Assembly: GCA_904396495.1 (NCBI GenBank)
Contig: CAJFOJ010000032.1
Coordinates: forward strand, 1-64,000
Length of the DNA stretch: 64,000 nucleotides
Direction: 5' to 3'
From: an uncultured Oscillospiraceae bacterium
Lineage (GTDB): Bacteria > Bacillota > Clostridia > Oscillospirales > Ruminococcaceae
In this document: positions 45,855 to 53,457 of the stretch, piece by piece
Layout: every line of letters begins with the position of its first letter
How positions within the stretch are numbered: position 1 is the stretch's first letter
Notes under the pieces: generated by a model
Databases searched by the model: none
Told to the model about the DNA's origin: nothing
The model's input: only the letters and a program-made list of their open reading frames with translations
Position numbers and translations under genes: made by a program

Positions 45855-45996
45855 TCCTTATACGAAAATATGGGGATTTTCGATTGAATTAAGGATAATA
45901 TGTCGATATTATACATTTTGTAGTATTTTAAGTATCTTTTCATGTGTATAAAATATGATACAGCAGGGCTTGGAGTATTTCTAAGCCCTGCTTTTT
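45855..45996 (+). ncRNA. Candidate small RNA with own promoter and terminator
   Basis: About 140 nt between a good promoter and a strong terminator, with no reading frame. It can fold as an outer stem TCCTTA/TAAGGA enclosing CGAAAAT-ATGGGG-ATTTTCG. Next come ATAATAT-GTCG-ATATTAT and a GTATC/GATAC stem, then the terminator. The serial hairpins point to a functional RNA. It is not an mRNA leader for the next gene, which has its own promoter at 46115. Confidence 0.6.
45962..45996 (+). terminator. Terminator of the candidate small RNA
   Basis: AGCAGGGCTT (45962-45971), 11-base loop, AAGCCCTGCT (45983-45992), TTTTT. Confidence 0.93.
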
Positions 45997-46114
45997 GTGC
46001 AGAAAAATCCACTCCACAAATATAAATGATTCTGTTGATAGGGGTAAAAGTAACATTTTGTTTTAAAGTTATGGCTGATACCTATAGATGACGCCTACGC
46101 CTAAAGTTTTGACC

Positions 46115-46144
46115 TTGACAGCTCTTTGCCTTCCCCTCTATAAT
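46115..46144 (+). promoter_or_regulatory. Promoter of the HAD phosphatase gene
   Basis: TTGACA (46115-46120), an 18-base spacer and TATAAT (46139-46144), about 45 bases before the start codon. Confidence 0.88.
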
Positions 46145-46187
46145 GGATGAGAAACAGAGACCGTTATGATGAGAAAGGGAAGATTTT

Positions 46188-46853
46188 ATGATCCGACTGT
46201 GTATTTTTGATTTAGATGGAACACTGATTGATTCGCTGCAAGACTTGGCTAACAGCTGTAATGCTGTGTTGCGGGAAGATGGATTTCCTGTCCACTCGCT
46301 GGATGCATACCGCTACTTTGTAGGCAACGGGATTCCTAAGCTCATTGAGCGGATCCTCCCGGAAGACAAGCGGACAAAAGAACGCATGGCCGATGTGCAG
46401 AAACGGTTTGATAAATATTACCAAGTTCATTGCCTGGATGCTACAGGGCCTTATCCAGGGATTCAAGAATTGCTGACAGCATGTCGGGAAGAAAAAATTT
46501 TGCTTTCGGTATTGTCCAATAAAGCGGAGCCCTTTGCAAAACTCATCTGCCGGGAGATATTTGGAGATGGAATTTTTGATGCAGTGTGCGGCCAGAAGCC
46601 GGAGGTTCCCAAAAAACCCGCTCCAGACGGTGTATTTTCCTTATTGCGAAAATTTGCGATCCGGCCAGAACAGGCTATTTTGATCGGGGATTCCAATGTG
46701 GATATCTTGACTGCCCAAAATGCAGGTATCCATTCTATAGGAGCGTGTTGGGGATTTCGCGGCCGGGACGAGTTGACAGAGGCAGGCGCTGAAGCCCTTG
46801 CTAACACTCCAAAAGACTGTCAAGCTATCATTTTCCACAAAAATTGGGAGTGA
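46188..46853 (+). CDS. HAD-family phosphoglycolate-phosphatase-like hydrolase
   Basis: A 221-residue HAD hydrolase with motif I FDLDGTLIDSLQDL, a helical cap with RYFVGNGIPKLIERIL, motif II VLSNKAEPFA, motif III Lys in QKPEVPKKPAPDG and motif IV IGDSNVDILTAQNAG. This cap (GxxG near residues 48-52) is typical of Gph proteins. The in vivo substrate is not certain, since these enzymes act on several phosphates. It has its own promoter. Confidence 0.9.
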   Translation: MIRLCIFDLDGTLIDSLQDLANSCNAVLREDGFPVHSLDAYRYFVGNGIPKLIERILPEDKRTKERMADVQKRFDKYYQVHCLDATGPYPGIQELLTACREEKILLSVLSNKAEPFAKLICREIFGDGIFDAVCGQKPEVPKKPAPDGVFSLLRKFAIRPEQAILIGDSNVDILTAQNAGIHSIGACWGFRGRDELTEAGAEALANTPKDCQAIIFHKNWE

Positions 46854-46967
46854 AATGGCGCTTATTCACATATTATTTACATTTTAGAGCGCAACAAAAA
46901 AAAATATTGGGTACACTACTACTATGAACGCGGCCGGTGTGGCTGTGGTGAAAGGAACAATCGAAAG

Positions 46968-47552
46968 ATGAAAAAAATTGTAGTTCTGTTAATGGCTCTG
47001 CTATGTGCCGTTACATTTGTATCCTGCAGCAATTCGTCAGACGGTTCCGGGACGGCAGATAATTCCTTGGTCGGAGAGGTGAAAGAAAACGCCACTTCTG
47101 CAGAGATTTTTGACGCCATCAACTCGGCTTTTGCTGAGAAGTATCCCGATGTGGGGGCGGTAATCCCAAATGCGCCGCAAGACGTGGATGACGCCGTTCT
47201 CAAGGATAAGTTTGGAATTGATGTGGACGATGTAGAAGACTACAAAGGGCAGATTGCCGGAATGATGACCAATTGCGACATGCTGCTTATCGTTCGGGCC
47301 AAAGACGGAAAGATCGATTCTGTTCGTTCATCTCTCGAGAGTGCCAAGGAAGCACAAACAGAACAATTTGCATCTTATGGAGTCATGGGGAATAGTGAGC
47401 GGACAGCGGCCGCCAAGGTGGTAACCAACGGCGATTATGCTGCCCTGATCATGGTTGGGGTTCTGCCAGACGACCCGGATGCGGCTCTGGACTTCGACAG
47501 CGATGTAAAACTCGCGGAAGACACTTTTAACAAGACGATTGTCCGAACGTAG
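46968..47552 (+). CDS. DUF4358-type lipoprotein
   Basis: A 194-residue predicted lipoprotein: signal MKKIVVLLMALLCAVTF, lipobox VSCS with the acylated Cys at about residue 23, then a Ser/Gly/Asp linker. The soluble domain follows, with AEIFDAINSAF, VDDVEDYKGQIAGMMTNCDMLLIVRAKDGK (from VDDVEDY) and the C-terminal GDYAALIMVGVLPDDPDAA. It resembles the Clostridial DUF4358 family by layout. The role is unknown, acting outside the membrane. Two terminators follow. Confidence 0.82.
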   Translation: MKKIVVLLMALLCAVTFVSCSNSSDGSGTADNSLVGEVKENATSAEIFDAINSAFAEKYPDVGAVIPNAPQDVDDAVLKDKFGIDVDDVEDYKGQIAGMMTNCDMLLIVRAKDGKIDSVRSSLESAKEAQTEQFASYGVMGNSERTAAAKVVTNGDYAALIMVGVLPDDPDAALDFDSDVKLAEDTFNKTIVRT

Positions 47553-47646
47553 TAACAATTGTCAACAAAAGCTGTGAGCACACAGCGGTCAGATAATTTA
47601 TGAGAAAGTGGGAGGTGCGTTTTTAAAACAAAATGAAAACCAAGAT

Positions 47647-47683
47647 AAAAAAAGCGTACAGTTGGGGGTACGCTTTTTTTATT
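47647..47683 (+). terminator. Terminator 1 after the lipoprotein gene
   Basis: AAAAAAAGCGTAC/GTACGCTTTTTTT stem (47647-47659 with 47668-47680) and an 8-base loop. Confidence 0.92.
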
Positions 47684-47717
47684 TTGTATCATTAAAAAAG
47701 CAGGTTGAAAATCGTTA

Positions 47718-47766
47718 AATAGCAGAAGTCCTTTACGAAGATAAAGGACTTCTGCTATTTTTATTT
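47718..47766 (+). terminator. Terminator 2, tandem
   Basis: An 18-base arm 47718-47735 pairs with 47742-47759 around CGAAGA, followed by TTTTTATTT. It lies 35 bases after the first terminator with no gene between. Confidence 0.92.
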
Positions 47767-47917
47767 CATACAGTGTGACGGGGTACGGATATTTTGTCAA
47801 GAGGCAAACTTTTTGAAGGGTTATATCATCTCATTTTTAAAGGAAATTTATTAATCGCTTTTTTGAAATTGATAGTATTTTGAAAAAAGAAAGGGCTATC
47901 TGTAAAAGCGTATGTAT

Positions 47918-48083
47918 ATTTTTTGTAAAATTACAAAAAATCCCTGTATTTTTGTCAAAAGTTGTGTCATAATAACTTAGCGGTTACACCTGTTTGGAAA
48001 TCCGTTCGTATTTTTGATATAGAAGTAAAACGAGCTTAATTTGTTTCTCAATCCTTGACAAAACTTTTATAAGATGGTAGGCT
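47918..48083 (+). promoter_or_regulatory. Upstream region of the O-acetylation pair
   Basis: A 24-bp perfect AT-rich palindrome, ATTTTTTGTAA-AA-TTACAAAAAAT (47918-47941), lies in a 350-bp gap. A candidate promoter TTGACA (48055-48060), 17 bases, TAGGCT (48078-48083) precedes the MBOAT gene; the -10 is poor. Confidence 0.5.
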
Positions 48084-48117
48084 TTCTCAGTACTTTTGAA
48101 TAAATGGGGGAATTGAT

Positions 48118-49497
48118 TTGGTTTTCAGTAGCATTCTATTTTTATTCCGGTTTATGCCGGTGGCATTTTTGATTTATTACCTGTCCCCCAAAAAATTGAA
48201 AAACTTTTCCCTCATGGTATTGAGCATGTTTTTTTACGCCTGGGGGGAGCCGAAATATCTGCCGATTATGATTTACTCCATTTTGCTTGATTATTCCTGC
48301 GGCATGGGGATGAGGCGGTTTAAAGACAGCAAGGCGCTCAGGAGGATGTTCCTCTGCTTTTCGGTTGTAGGGAACTTAGGGGTTCTGTTCTTCTTTAAGT
48401 ACACCAATTTCTTTATCGACAACCTAAATGGGCTGTTTGGTTTATCTATACCAGCCATGTCACTGACTTTGCCGTTGGGCATCAGCTTCTACACCTTCCA
48501 GACCATGAGTTACTCCATTGACGTCTATCGAGGAAAGGTGGAGGCGGAGCCCAATATCATCAACTTTGGAGCATTTGTTGTGCTGTTTCCCCAGCTAATT
48601 GCCGGCCCCATCGTCAAATACTCGGATATATCCAACGAGCTCAAGAACCGGAAAATCAACCTTTGCCAAATTGAAGACGGCATTCGGCTGTTCATTATGG
48701 GGTTGGGAAGTAAAGTACTTATTGCCAACAACATCGGCGCCCTTTGGACAGAAGTGGAGGGAATGAATGTGGCGGGAATTTCTTCCGGCCTCGCCTGGCT
48801 GGGAATTATCGCCTTTTCCTTCCAGATTTACTTTGATTTTTCGGGGTATTCCCTCATGGCCATCGGCCTTGGAAAAATGCTGGGCTTTGAGTTCCCGCAA
48901 AACTTTAATTACCCCTACATTTCCCGCAGCATTACCGAATTTTGGCGACGCTGGCATATGACGCTCAGCTCCTGGTTTCGGGAATACCTCTACATTCCTC
49001 TGGGTGGGAACCGGGTCAAGCCCTGGCGGATGTACTTTAACTTGTTTGTGGTCTGGGCCTGTACCGGCTTCTGGCACGGGGCAAGCTGGAACTTTATTTT
49101 TTGGGGCCTGTTCTTTTTTGTGGTGTTGGTCATCGAGAAGACGGTGCTACTCAAACACCTGGAAAAAAGCAGATGGATTTCCCATGTCTATGTCATTATT
49201 TTGTTGATCCTCAGTTGGACGCTCTTTGCTATCACCGATATTGGGCAGTTGGGGCTGTACTTTAAGAAAATGTTCGATTTTACAGGGGGCGTGGACTGGA
49301 TCTACTACCTGAGAAATTACGGCGTCACCTTGATTTTATGCTGCGTTTTTTCCACTCCGCTTTTAAAAAAGCTGTACGAGAAAAAAATCCAACAGCACCC
49401 CATCCTCAAGACGGTGCTCTTGGGCATTGTATTGTTACTTTCGGTGGCTTATCTAGTAGATGCGTCCTATAATCCGTTTTTGTATTTCAGATTTTAA
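48118..49497 (+). CDS. MBOAT-family membrane O-acyltransferase (AlgI-like)
   Basis: A 459-residue polytopic enzyme that moves acetyl groups across the membrane onto surface polysaccharide. It has about ten membrane segments, MVFSSILFLFRFMPV at the start, LPLGISFYTFQTMSYSIDVYRG, FDFSGYSLMAIGLGKMLGFEFPQNFNYPY (from FDFSGYS) and the catalytic His in CTGFWHGASWNFIFWG. The start is TTG 48118, GGGGG lying 7 bases upstream; no ATG fits and VFSS is the family's usual first residues. The partner DHHW gene is 18 bases downstream. Confidence 0.93.
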   Translation: MVFSSILFLFRFMPVAFLIYYLSPKKLKNFSLMVLSMFFYAWGEPKYLPIMIYSILLDYSCGMGMRRFKDSKALRRMFLCFSVVGNLGVLFFFKYTNFFIDNLNGLFGLSIPAMSLTLPLGISFYTFQTMSYSIDVYRGKVEAEPNIINFGAFVVLFPQLIAGPIVKYSDISNELKNRKINLCQIEDGIRLFIMGLGSKVLIANNIGALWTEVEGMNVAGISSGLAWLGIIAFSFQIYFDFSGYSLMAIGLGKMLGFEFPQNFNYPYISRSITEFWRRWHMTLSSWFREYLYIPLGGNRVKPWRMYFNLFVVWACTGFWHGASWNFIFWGLFFFVVLVIEKTVLLKHLEKSRWISHVYVIILLILSWTLFAITDIGQLGLYFKKMFDFTGGVDWIYYLRNYGVTLILCCVFSTPLLKKLYEKKIQQHPILKTVLLGIVLLLSVAYLVDASYNPFLYFRF

Positions 49498-49515
49498 AAA
49501 GGGGGCGGCGATTAG

Positions 49516-50652
49516 ATGAAACAGCGTGAACAAAAACATTCCTGCCTCTGGCTCATTCTCTTTTTTGGGATTTTCATCGGGGCGTTTACAGTGTGGGATT
49601 TATTGTCGCCGGTTAAAAATTTCTCAGAATTTGAAAACCGGTATTTACAGCAGCGCCCCACCCTTACTTGGGACGGATTGATGGATAATAGCTACACCCA
49701 AAGTTATGAGACCTTTATCAACGACCAGTTTGTCCTTCGAAACCAGTGGATTGATTTAAAATCCAAGGCGGAGACAGGACTTCTAAAGGTGGAAAATAAC
49801 GGCATCGTCTACGGCAAGGAAGGGATGCTGTTTGAAAAGTATCAGTCCTTTGATCCGGCGCAGCTAGAGAAAAATCTGGGCTTTCTAGAAGAGTTCGCCC
49901 AGGGCAAGGAGAATTTGACCTTGGCGGTGATTCCGAGCGCTTATGAGATTTATCCGGAAAACCTGCCGTATGGGTTAAAGCAGGTGGACCAGAAAAGTGA
50001 GATCAAAACCATCTACAGCCGTATGGGCACTTATATGCAGACCATCGACCTGTACCCCACTTTGACTGAGCACAAGGATGAGTATATTTACTACCGCACC
50101 GACCATCACTGGACGACGGACGGAGCCTACCTGGCTTATGTTCAATATTGTGCCGCGAAGGGCCTGACACCGGTCAGCCTGGACAGCCTGACTAGGAAAG
50201 AGGTGGAGGGTTTTTACGGCACCTACTTTAACAAGAGCAAAAACACATCGGTCAATCCCGACGTCCTCATCTATTTTGATATCCCCATGGACAGTGTGAC
50301 GGTGGACGGGGTGGAAAAGGAAGGGTATCTGGACACCGATCAACTGGAGGGACGGGACAAATACGCTGCGTTCCTTTATGGGAATGGCGGGGTAACAGTG
50401 CTCAAAAGTGAGAATAGCGGGACGCCTCGGGATGGAGAGGCCTCTCGGATACTGCTCATCAAGGACTCCTTTTCCAACTGTTTTGCCCCCTTTCTCACTT
50501 ACAATTACGACGAGGTGTATGTAGTAGATTTGCGTTCCTTCCCCAAGGGGATGACAGAACTCCTGGAGAACACCGAGTTTGACGACATTCTCGTCATGTA
50601 CAATTTTATGAACCTGGAGTCGGACACCAATTTATACCGGCTCAAATACTAA
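49516..50652 (+). CDS. DHHW-family (AlgX/AlgJ-like) O-acetylation protein
   Basis: A 378-residue protein with an N-terminal membrane anchor (about residues 11-28, LWLILFFGIFIGAF) and an extracellular SGNH-like domain. The name-giving motif is YYRTDHHWTTDGA, and the C-terminal LLIKDSFSNCFAPFL carries the catalytic-type Ser. FENRYLQQRP is typical of the N-terminal part. With the MBOAT protein it probably acetylates a secreted or wall polymer. A terminator follows. Confidence 0.92.
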   Translation: MKQREQKHSCLWLILFFGIFIGAFTVWDLLSPVKNFSEFENRYLQQRPTLTWDGLMDNSYTQSYETFINDQFVLRNQWIDLKSKAETGLLKVENNGIVYGKEGMLFEKYQSFDPAQLEKNLGFLEEFAQGKENLTLAVIPSAYEIYPENLPYGLKQVDQKSEIKTIYSRMGTYMQTIDLYPTLTEHKDEYIYYRTDHHWTTDGAYLAYVQYCAAKGLTPVSLDSLTRKEVEGFYGTYFNKSKNTSVNPDVLIYFDIPMDSVTVDGVEKEGYLDTDQLEGRDKYAAFLYGNGGVTVLKSENSGTPRDGEASRILLIKDSFSNCFAPFLTYNYDEVYVVDLRSFPKGMTELLENTEFDDILVMYNFMNLESDTNLYRLKY

Positions 50653-50673
50653 AAGGGAAAGTAAACCAAACAC

Positions 50674-50706
50674 AAAAGGCAGGCGAATTTTCACCTGCCT
50701 TTTTTA
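50674..50706. terminator. Terminator between convergent DHHW and LysR genes
   Basis: AAAAGGCAGG (50674-50683), ten-base loop, CCTGCCTTTT (50694-50703), T-run. It serves DHHW rightward and overlaps the end region of the LysR gene. Confidence 0.88.
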
Positions 50707-51591
50707 TGCCAAAATATTGGTCTCTTCACGGCACAGCATGATAAAGCCCTGAAGCGCTGAGGAAAGATATTTGTTTTTGTGGTAGATAATATAAAATTTT
50801 CGCCTGAGTTCTAAATCCTTTACCGGTATCCTTTTGAGTTTCCCCTCTTTGAGGGCGCTGTCCACTAAACGGAAGGGAAGTACCGATATGCCAATGTCCA
50901 TTGCGACAGCGTTGAGGATGGCCTGGGTGCTGATGCATTCCCAATGGGGGGTCACCGGCAGGTTGTGGAGCATCATGGCATTGTCAAAAAGCTGCCTTGT
51001 GCCACTGCCGATTTCCCGCAAAATCAGTGGTTGATGGGTCAGTTCCTCGGGGAGGACTTCTTTTTTTCGCCACAGCGGGTTTTCCTTGCTGCAAACAACC
51101 ACCAATTCGTCGTCCAAAAAAGGGGAGACAATGAGCTGGTCAGAATGGGGGATTCCTTCGATGAGGGCTAAATCCAGTTTGTTTCCCAGCACCATTTTTT
51201 CGAGGATGTCGGAATTCTCCACTGTAGCCGATAAGGTGAGGTGAGGAAAGGCCGATTCAAATTTTTTGGCATAAAAGGGGAGCAAACAAGTGCCCACCGT
51301 AATGCTCGCCCCCACCCGGATGGTGCCGGAAGCCTCGGCGTTCTTGATGCGCTGTTCCATTTCTTCAAACAAATCGGTGATGTGCCTAGCATATCCCAAA
51401 ACCCGTTCTCCTGCTTCGGTTAGGTAGAGCTTGCGGGAGATCCGATCAAAGAGGCGGACGCCATAATAGTCTTCCAATTCGCTGATGGCAAGGCTCACCG
51501 AGGGTTGAGCGATATAAAGTGCCTCGGATGCCTTGGTGATGGTTTTATAGTCGCAAACGGCGACGAAAATTTTTAAATGCCGCAACGTCAT
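50704..51591 (-). CDS. LysR-family transcriptional regulator
   Basis: A 295-residue regulator: N-terminal winged helix (MTLRHLKIFVAVCDYKTITKASEALYIAQPSVSLAISELE, start MTLRHLKIF and core AQPSVSLAI) and a two-lobe effector domain (GTIRVGASITVG, VENSDILEKMVLGNKLDLALIEG from DILEKM, GSGTRQLFDNAM). It resembles CysL/CbbR-type members. Its ATG overlaps the stop codon of the gene before it (ATGA), so it is translated with the putative nuclease. Its target is unknown. Confidence 0.92.
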   Translation of the reverse strand: MTLRHLKIFVAVCDYKTITKASEALYIAQPSVSLAISELEDYYGVRLFDRISRKLYLTEAGERVLGYARHITDLFEEMEQRIKNAEASGTIRVGASITVGTCLLPFYAKKFESAFPHLTLSATVENSDILEKMVLGNKLDLALIEGIPHSDQLIVSPFLDDELVVVCSKENPLWRKKEVLPEELTHQPLILREIGSGTRQLFDNAMMLHNLPVTPHWECISTQAILNAVAMDIGISVLPFRLVDSALKEGKLKRIPVKDLELRRKFYIIYHKNKYLSSALQGFIMLCREETNILA

Positions 51592-52343
51592 GACAAATCC
51601 GTCCTTTCAGCGGTAATTTCATATAAAAAACTGCGCCCTTGCTTACCGATCCGTTTGATAATCCCCAAGCGGTGCAGAAGATTGACGGTGGTTTGGGATG
51701 CCTTGGGTGGAACAGCTGCCGCCTCGCGGAAATCCGCTGTGGTAAAAGGAATTTTAAGGCCGTCCGGCAGGAGGGAACAGTAATCCTCCGGCCGGTCGAT
51801 GGAAACCTCCCCCAAAATGGAGATGGGAATTCTGTCGCAGCGGACAGAGCCCCGCTTGCCGTTGTTCCCCCACCCGTTTTGGTAACGGTATTCCTCCAGT
51901 TCCAACAGAACAATTTTTAGGTGGAGGCGGGGATGGGCCAAAAAGGTACGGATTTTATAAAGCTCGTTGCAAATATCCTGGGACTTGCCTTTGCGGGGAG
52001 ATTTCCGTCGGGAGGAAACACTGCCTGTTTGGGGATCGATCCAAATAAGCCATTTAATGGCGGCCACGGGATAAACGATTGTGACGTCGCAAACCTCCAA
52101 AAAAGCGGAGAGCTTCTTGCGGAGTTTGTCAAAATTTCTTGTCTGGATTTCAATGATGCCATTTTCTCCCACAATATCGGCTACATAGCCGCCAATTTTA
52201 ATTTCGTGGTTTTCTTCCCGTGGTTCATAGCAATATTTAAGTACGGCATGAAGTGTTTTTTCCCCCAGCGTTCCGATGCCACAAGACTGCTGGTTGCCGT
52301 CTTGAACCCGATTTAAGGCCTGTTTAAATGCTTCAATGTCCAT
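51588..52343 (-). CDS. Putative PD-(D/E)XK-fold/winged-helix protein of unknown function
   Basis: A 251-residue protein. Residues about 25-100 read like the PD-(D/E)XK nuclease core: Glu28 in TLGEKTLHAVLKYCYEP, Asp57 in GGYVADIVGENG, then Glu65-x-Gln67 in IIEIQTRNF and a following helix and strand (KLSAFLEVCDVTIVYPV). Gln in place of the usual Lys is known in active members. After a basic stretch (SSRRKSPRKGKS), the last 60 residues look like a winged helix (FTTADFREAAAVPPKASQ, LLHRLGIIKRIGKQGRSFLYE). It lies between a lipoprotein gene and the coupled LysR gene. Nuclease activity is inference. Confidence 0.75.
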   Translation of the reverse strand: MDIEAFKQALNRVQDGNQQSCGIGTLGEKTLHAVLKYCYEPREENHEIKIGGYVADIVGENGIIEIQTRNFDKLRKKLSAFLEVCDVTIVYPVAAIKWLIWIDPQTGSVSSRRKSPRKGKSQDICNELYKIRTFLAHPRLHLKIVLLELEEYRYQNGWGNNGKRGSVRCDRIPISILGEVSIDRPEDYCSLLPDGLKIPFTTADFREAAAVPPKASQTTVNLLHRLGIIKRIGKQGRSFLYEITAERTDLS

Positions 52344-52373
52344 TGAATTCCCCTCTGTTTGAAGTGTTGGATG

Positions 52374-52943
52374 TTATGCAACAAATTCTTGCCGGGGAAA
52401 AGCACCCACGTAGGTTACTTTGGATTGCTCTGCCCCGCTGATCTCATATCGCATGCTACAACTGACATCTTCGCCGGATAGGTAAAACACATTCATTCCC
52501 TTTTGCAAGGTGATTTTTTTTGCCGTCCAAACGGTATCGTACGCTTCATCGGTGGCGCTTTCTAACTCAAAGGTGGTTTTGTCGTCCTCACCCTCCAGAT
52601 AATACCCAAATTTCACGCCCGGCTTCTCATGGGTGGTATAAGTGAAATCCATCGTCACTTTTGTCTCCTCCTGGACTTCGATATACAAAAATACCGCTTC
52701 GGTTTCCGAGAGATATACATCGAATTGGCCAGTGATGGGATTTCCATTGTTGGCGGTCAGCGAGCGGAAGATGCTGGTTTGGCTTCCAGCAGGATATTGT
52801 TCTCCTGAGGAGTCTTCTGAATTAATTTCTGGAATAGAATCTGAAATATCAGAAATAGAAGATGTGAGATCGCCGGCAATTCCACATGCCGTCATTACAA
52901 TGCAGCCAAGAAATCCGATAAACATACAGATTGCTTTTTTCAC
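52374..52943 (-). CDS. Predicted lipoprotein of unknown function
   Basis: 189 residues from GTG 52943, chosen because an AAAGG site lies 11 bases upstream and the sequence then begins with a proper signal (KKAICMFIGFLGCIV) and lipobox MTACG. A longer ATG start would bury the signal. After a Ser/Asp/Glu-rich linker the domain is beta-rich (GQFDVYLSETEAVFLYIEVQEETK from FDVYLSE, YEISGAEQSKVTYVGAF), like a ligand-binding or sandwich domain. It is 30 bases before no other gene on its strand in the same unit except the putative nuclease upstream of LysR, which reads in the same direction but starts at 52343, so the order on the minus strand is lipoprotein, nuclease-like protein, LysR. Confidence 0.75.
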   Translation of the reverse strand: MKKAICMFIGFLGCIVMTACGIAGDLTSSISDISDSIPEINSEDSSGEQYPAGSQTSIFRSLTANNGNPITGQFDVYLSETEAVFLYIEVQEETKVTMDFTYTTHEKPGVKFGYYLEGEDDKTTFELESATDEAYDTVWTAKKITLQKGMNVFYLSGEDVSCSMRYEISGAEQSKVTYVGAFPRQEFVA

Positions 52944-53202
52944 AGCTGAAACCGCCTTTCCTGTTTTACTATATATAACGATTTGGCTGGACAAGATTTT
53001 TCAGGGATACCGTCAAAAGATGACCTTTCACCCTGGCGCAGTTTGTGCAGTCAAAGCGGTTAATACAACAGATTTTACGTATCTTCGCAGGCCGTAAGCG
53101 TACCGCATGGAACGGTATAAAACGGCGTCGGACATTTTGAATATGGTGATCATCACCCACAGCAAAGTTTTGCTTTGAAAAATTTTACACAATAGGAGTT
53201 AG

Positions 53203-53364
53203 CACACAAAGTAAACTTATACTACATCCGTATTGAGAGGTGGGAGAAGCCCACTGCAGTGCAGCATCTGCAGGATCAGAGGATGATAAATGTTTCAAAA
53301 AATTCTCACGAGCGAGATCATGCGCCTTTGGGCACTTTACAAGTAGCATTGATGTTTGCTTGTG
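53203..53364 (-). ncRNA. Candidate leftward structured RNA, 6S-like outline
   Basis: About 160 nt after a consensus-like leftward promoter, without an open frame. The two ends can pair: CACAA/TTGTG, AAAC/GTTT and TGCTAC/GTAGTA separated by internal loops. The inner part forms GTGCCC/GGCGC, TCTC/GAGA, CTGCAG/CTGCAG and GTGGG/CCCAC hairpins. A long, interrupted closing stem of this size recalls 6S RNA. No T-run terminator was found after it and the call is uncertain; it could also be the long leader of the lipoprotein gene. Confidence 0.45.
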
Positions 53365-53369
53365 AAGTT

Positions 53370-53427
53370 ATTATACCACGTATGGTCAAAACCAGCAATT
53401 GGACAATCAAAGGATTTGTGATACAAT
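53370..53427. promoter_or_regulatory. Back-to-back divergent promoters
   Basis: Leftward: TTGCTG (53393-53398), 17 bases, TATAAT (53370-53375). Rightward: TTGGAC (53399-53404), 17 bases, TACAAT (53422-53427), for the metallopeptidase gene. The two -35 boxes are adjacent without a gap, so one regulator could affect both. Confidence 0.75.
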
Positions 53428-53457
53428 GAAGGCAGGACTAAATTTAGAGGTGGATGT

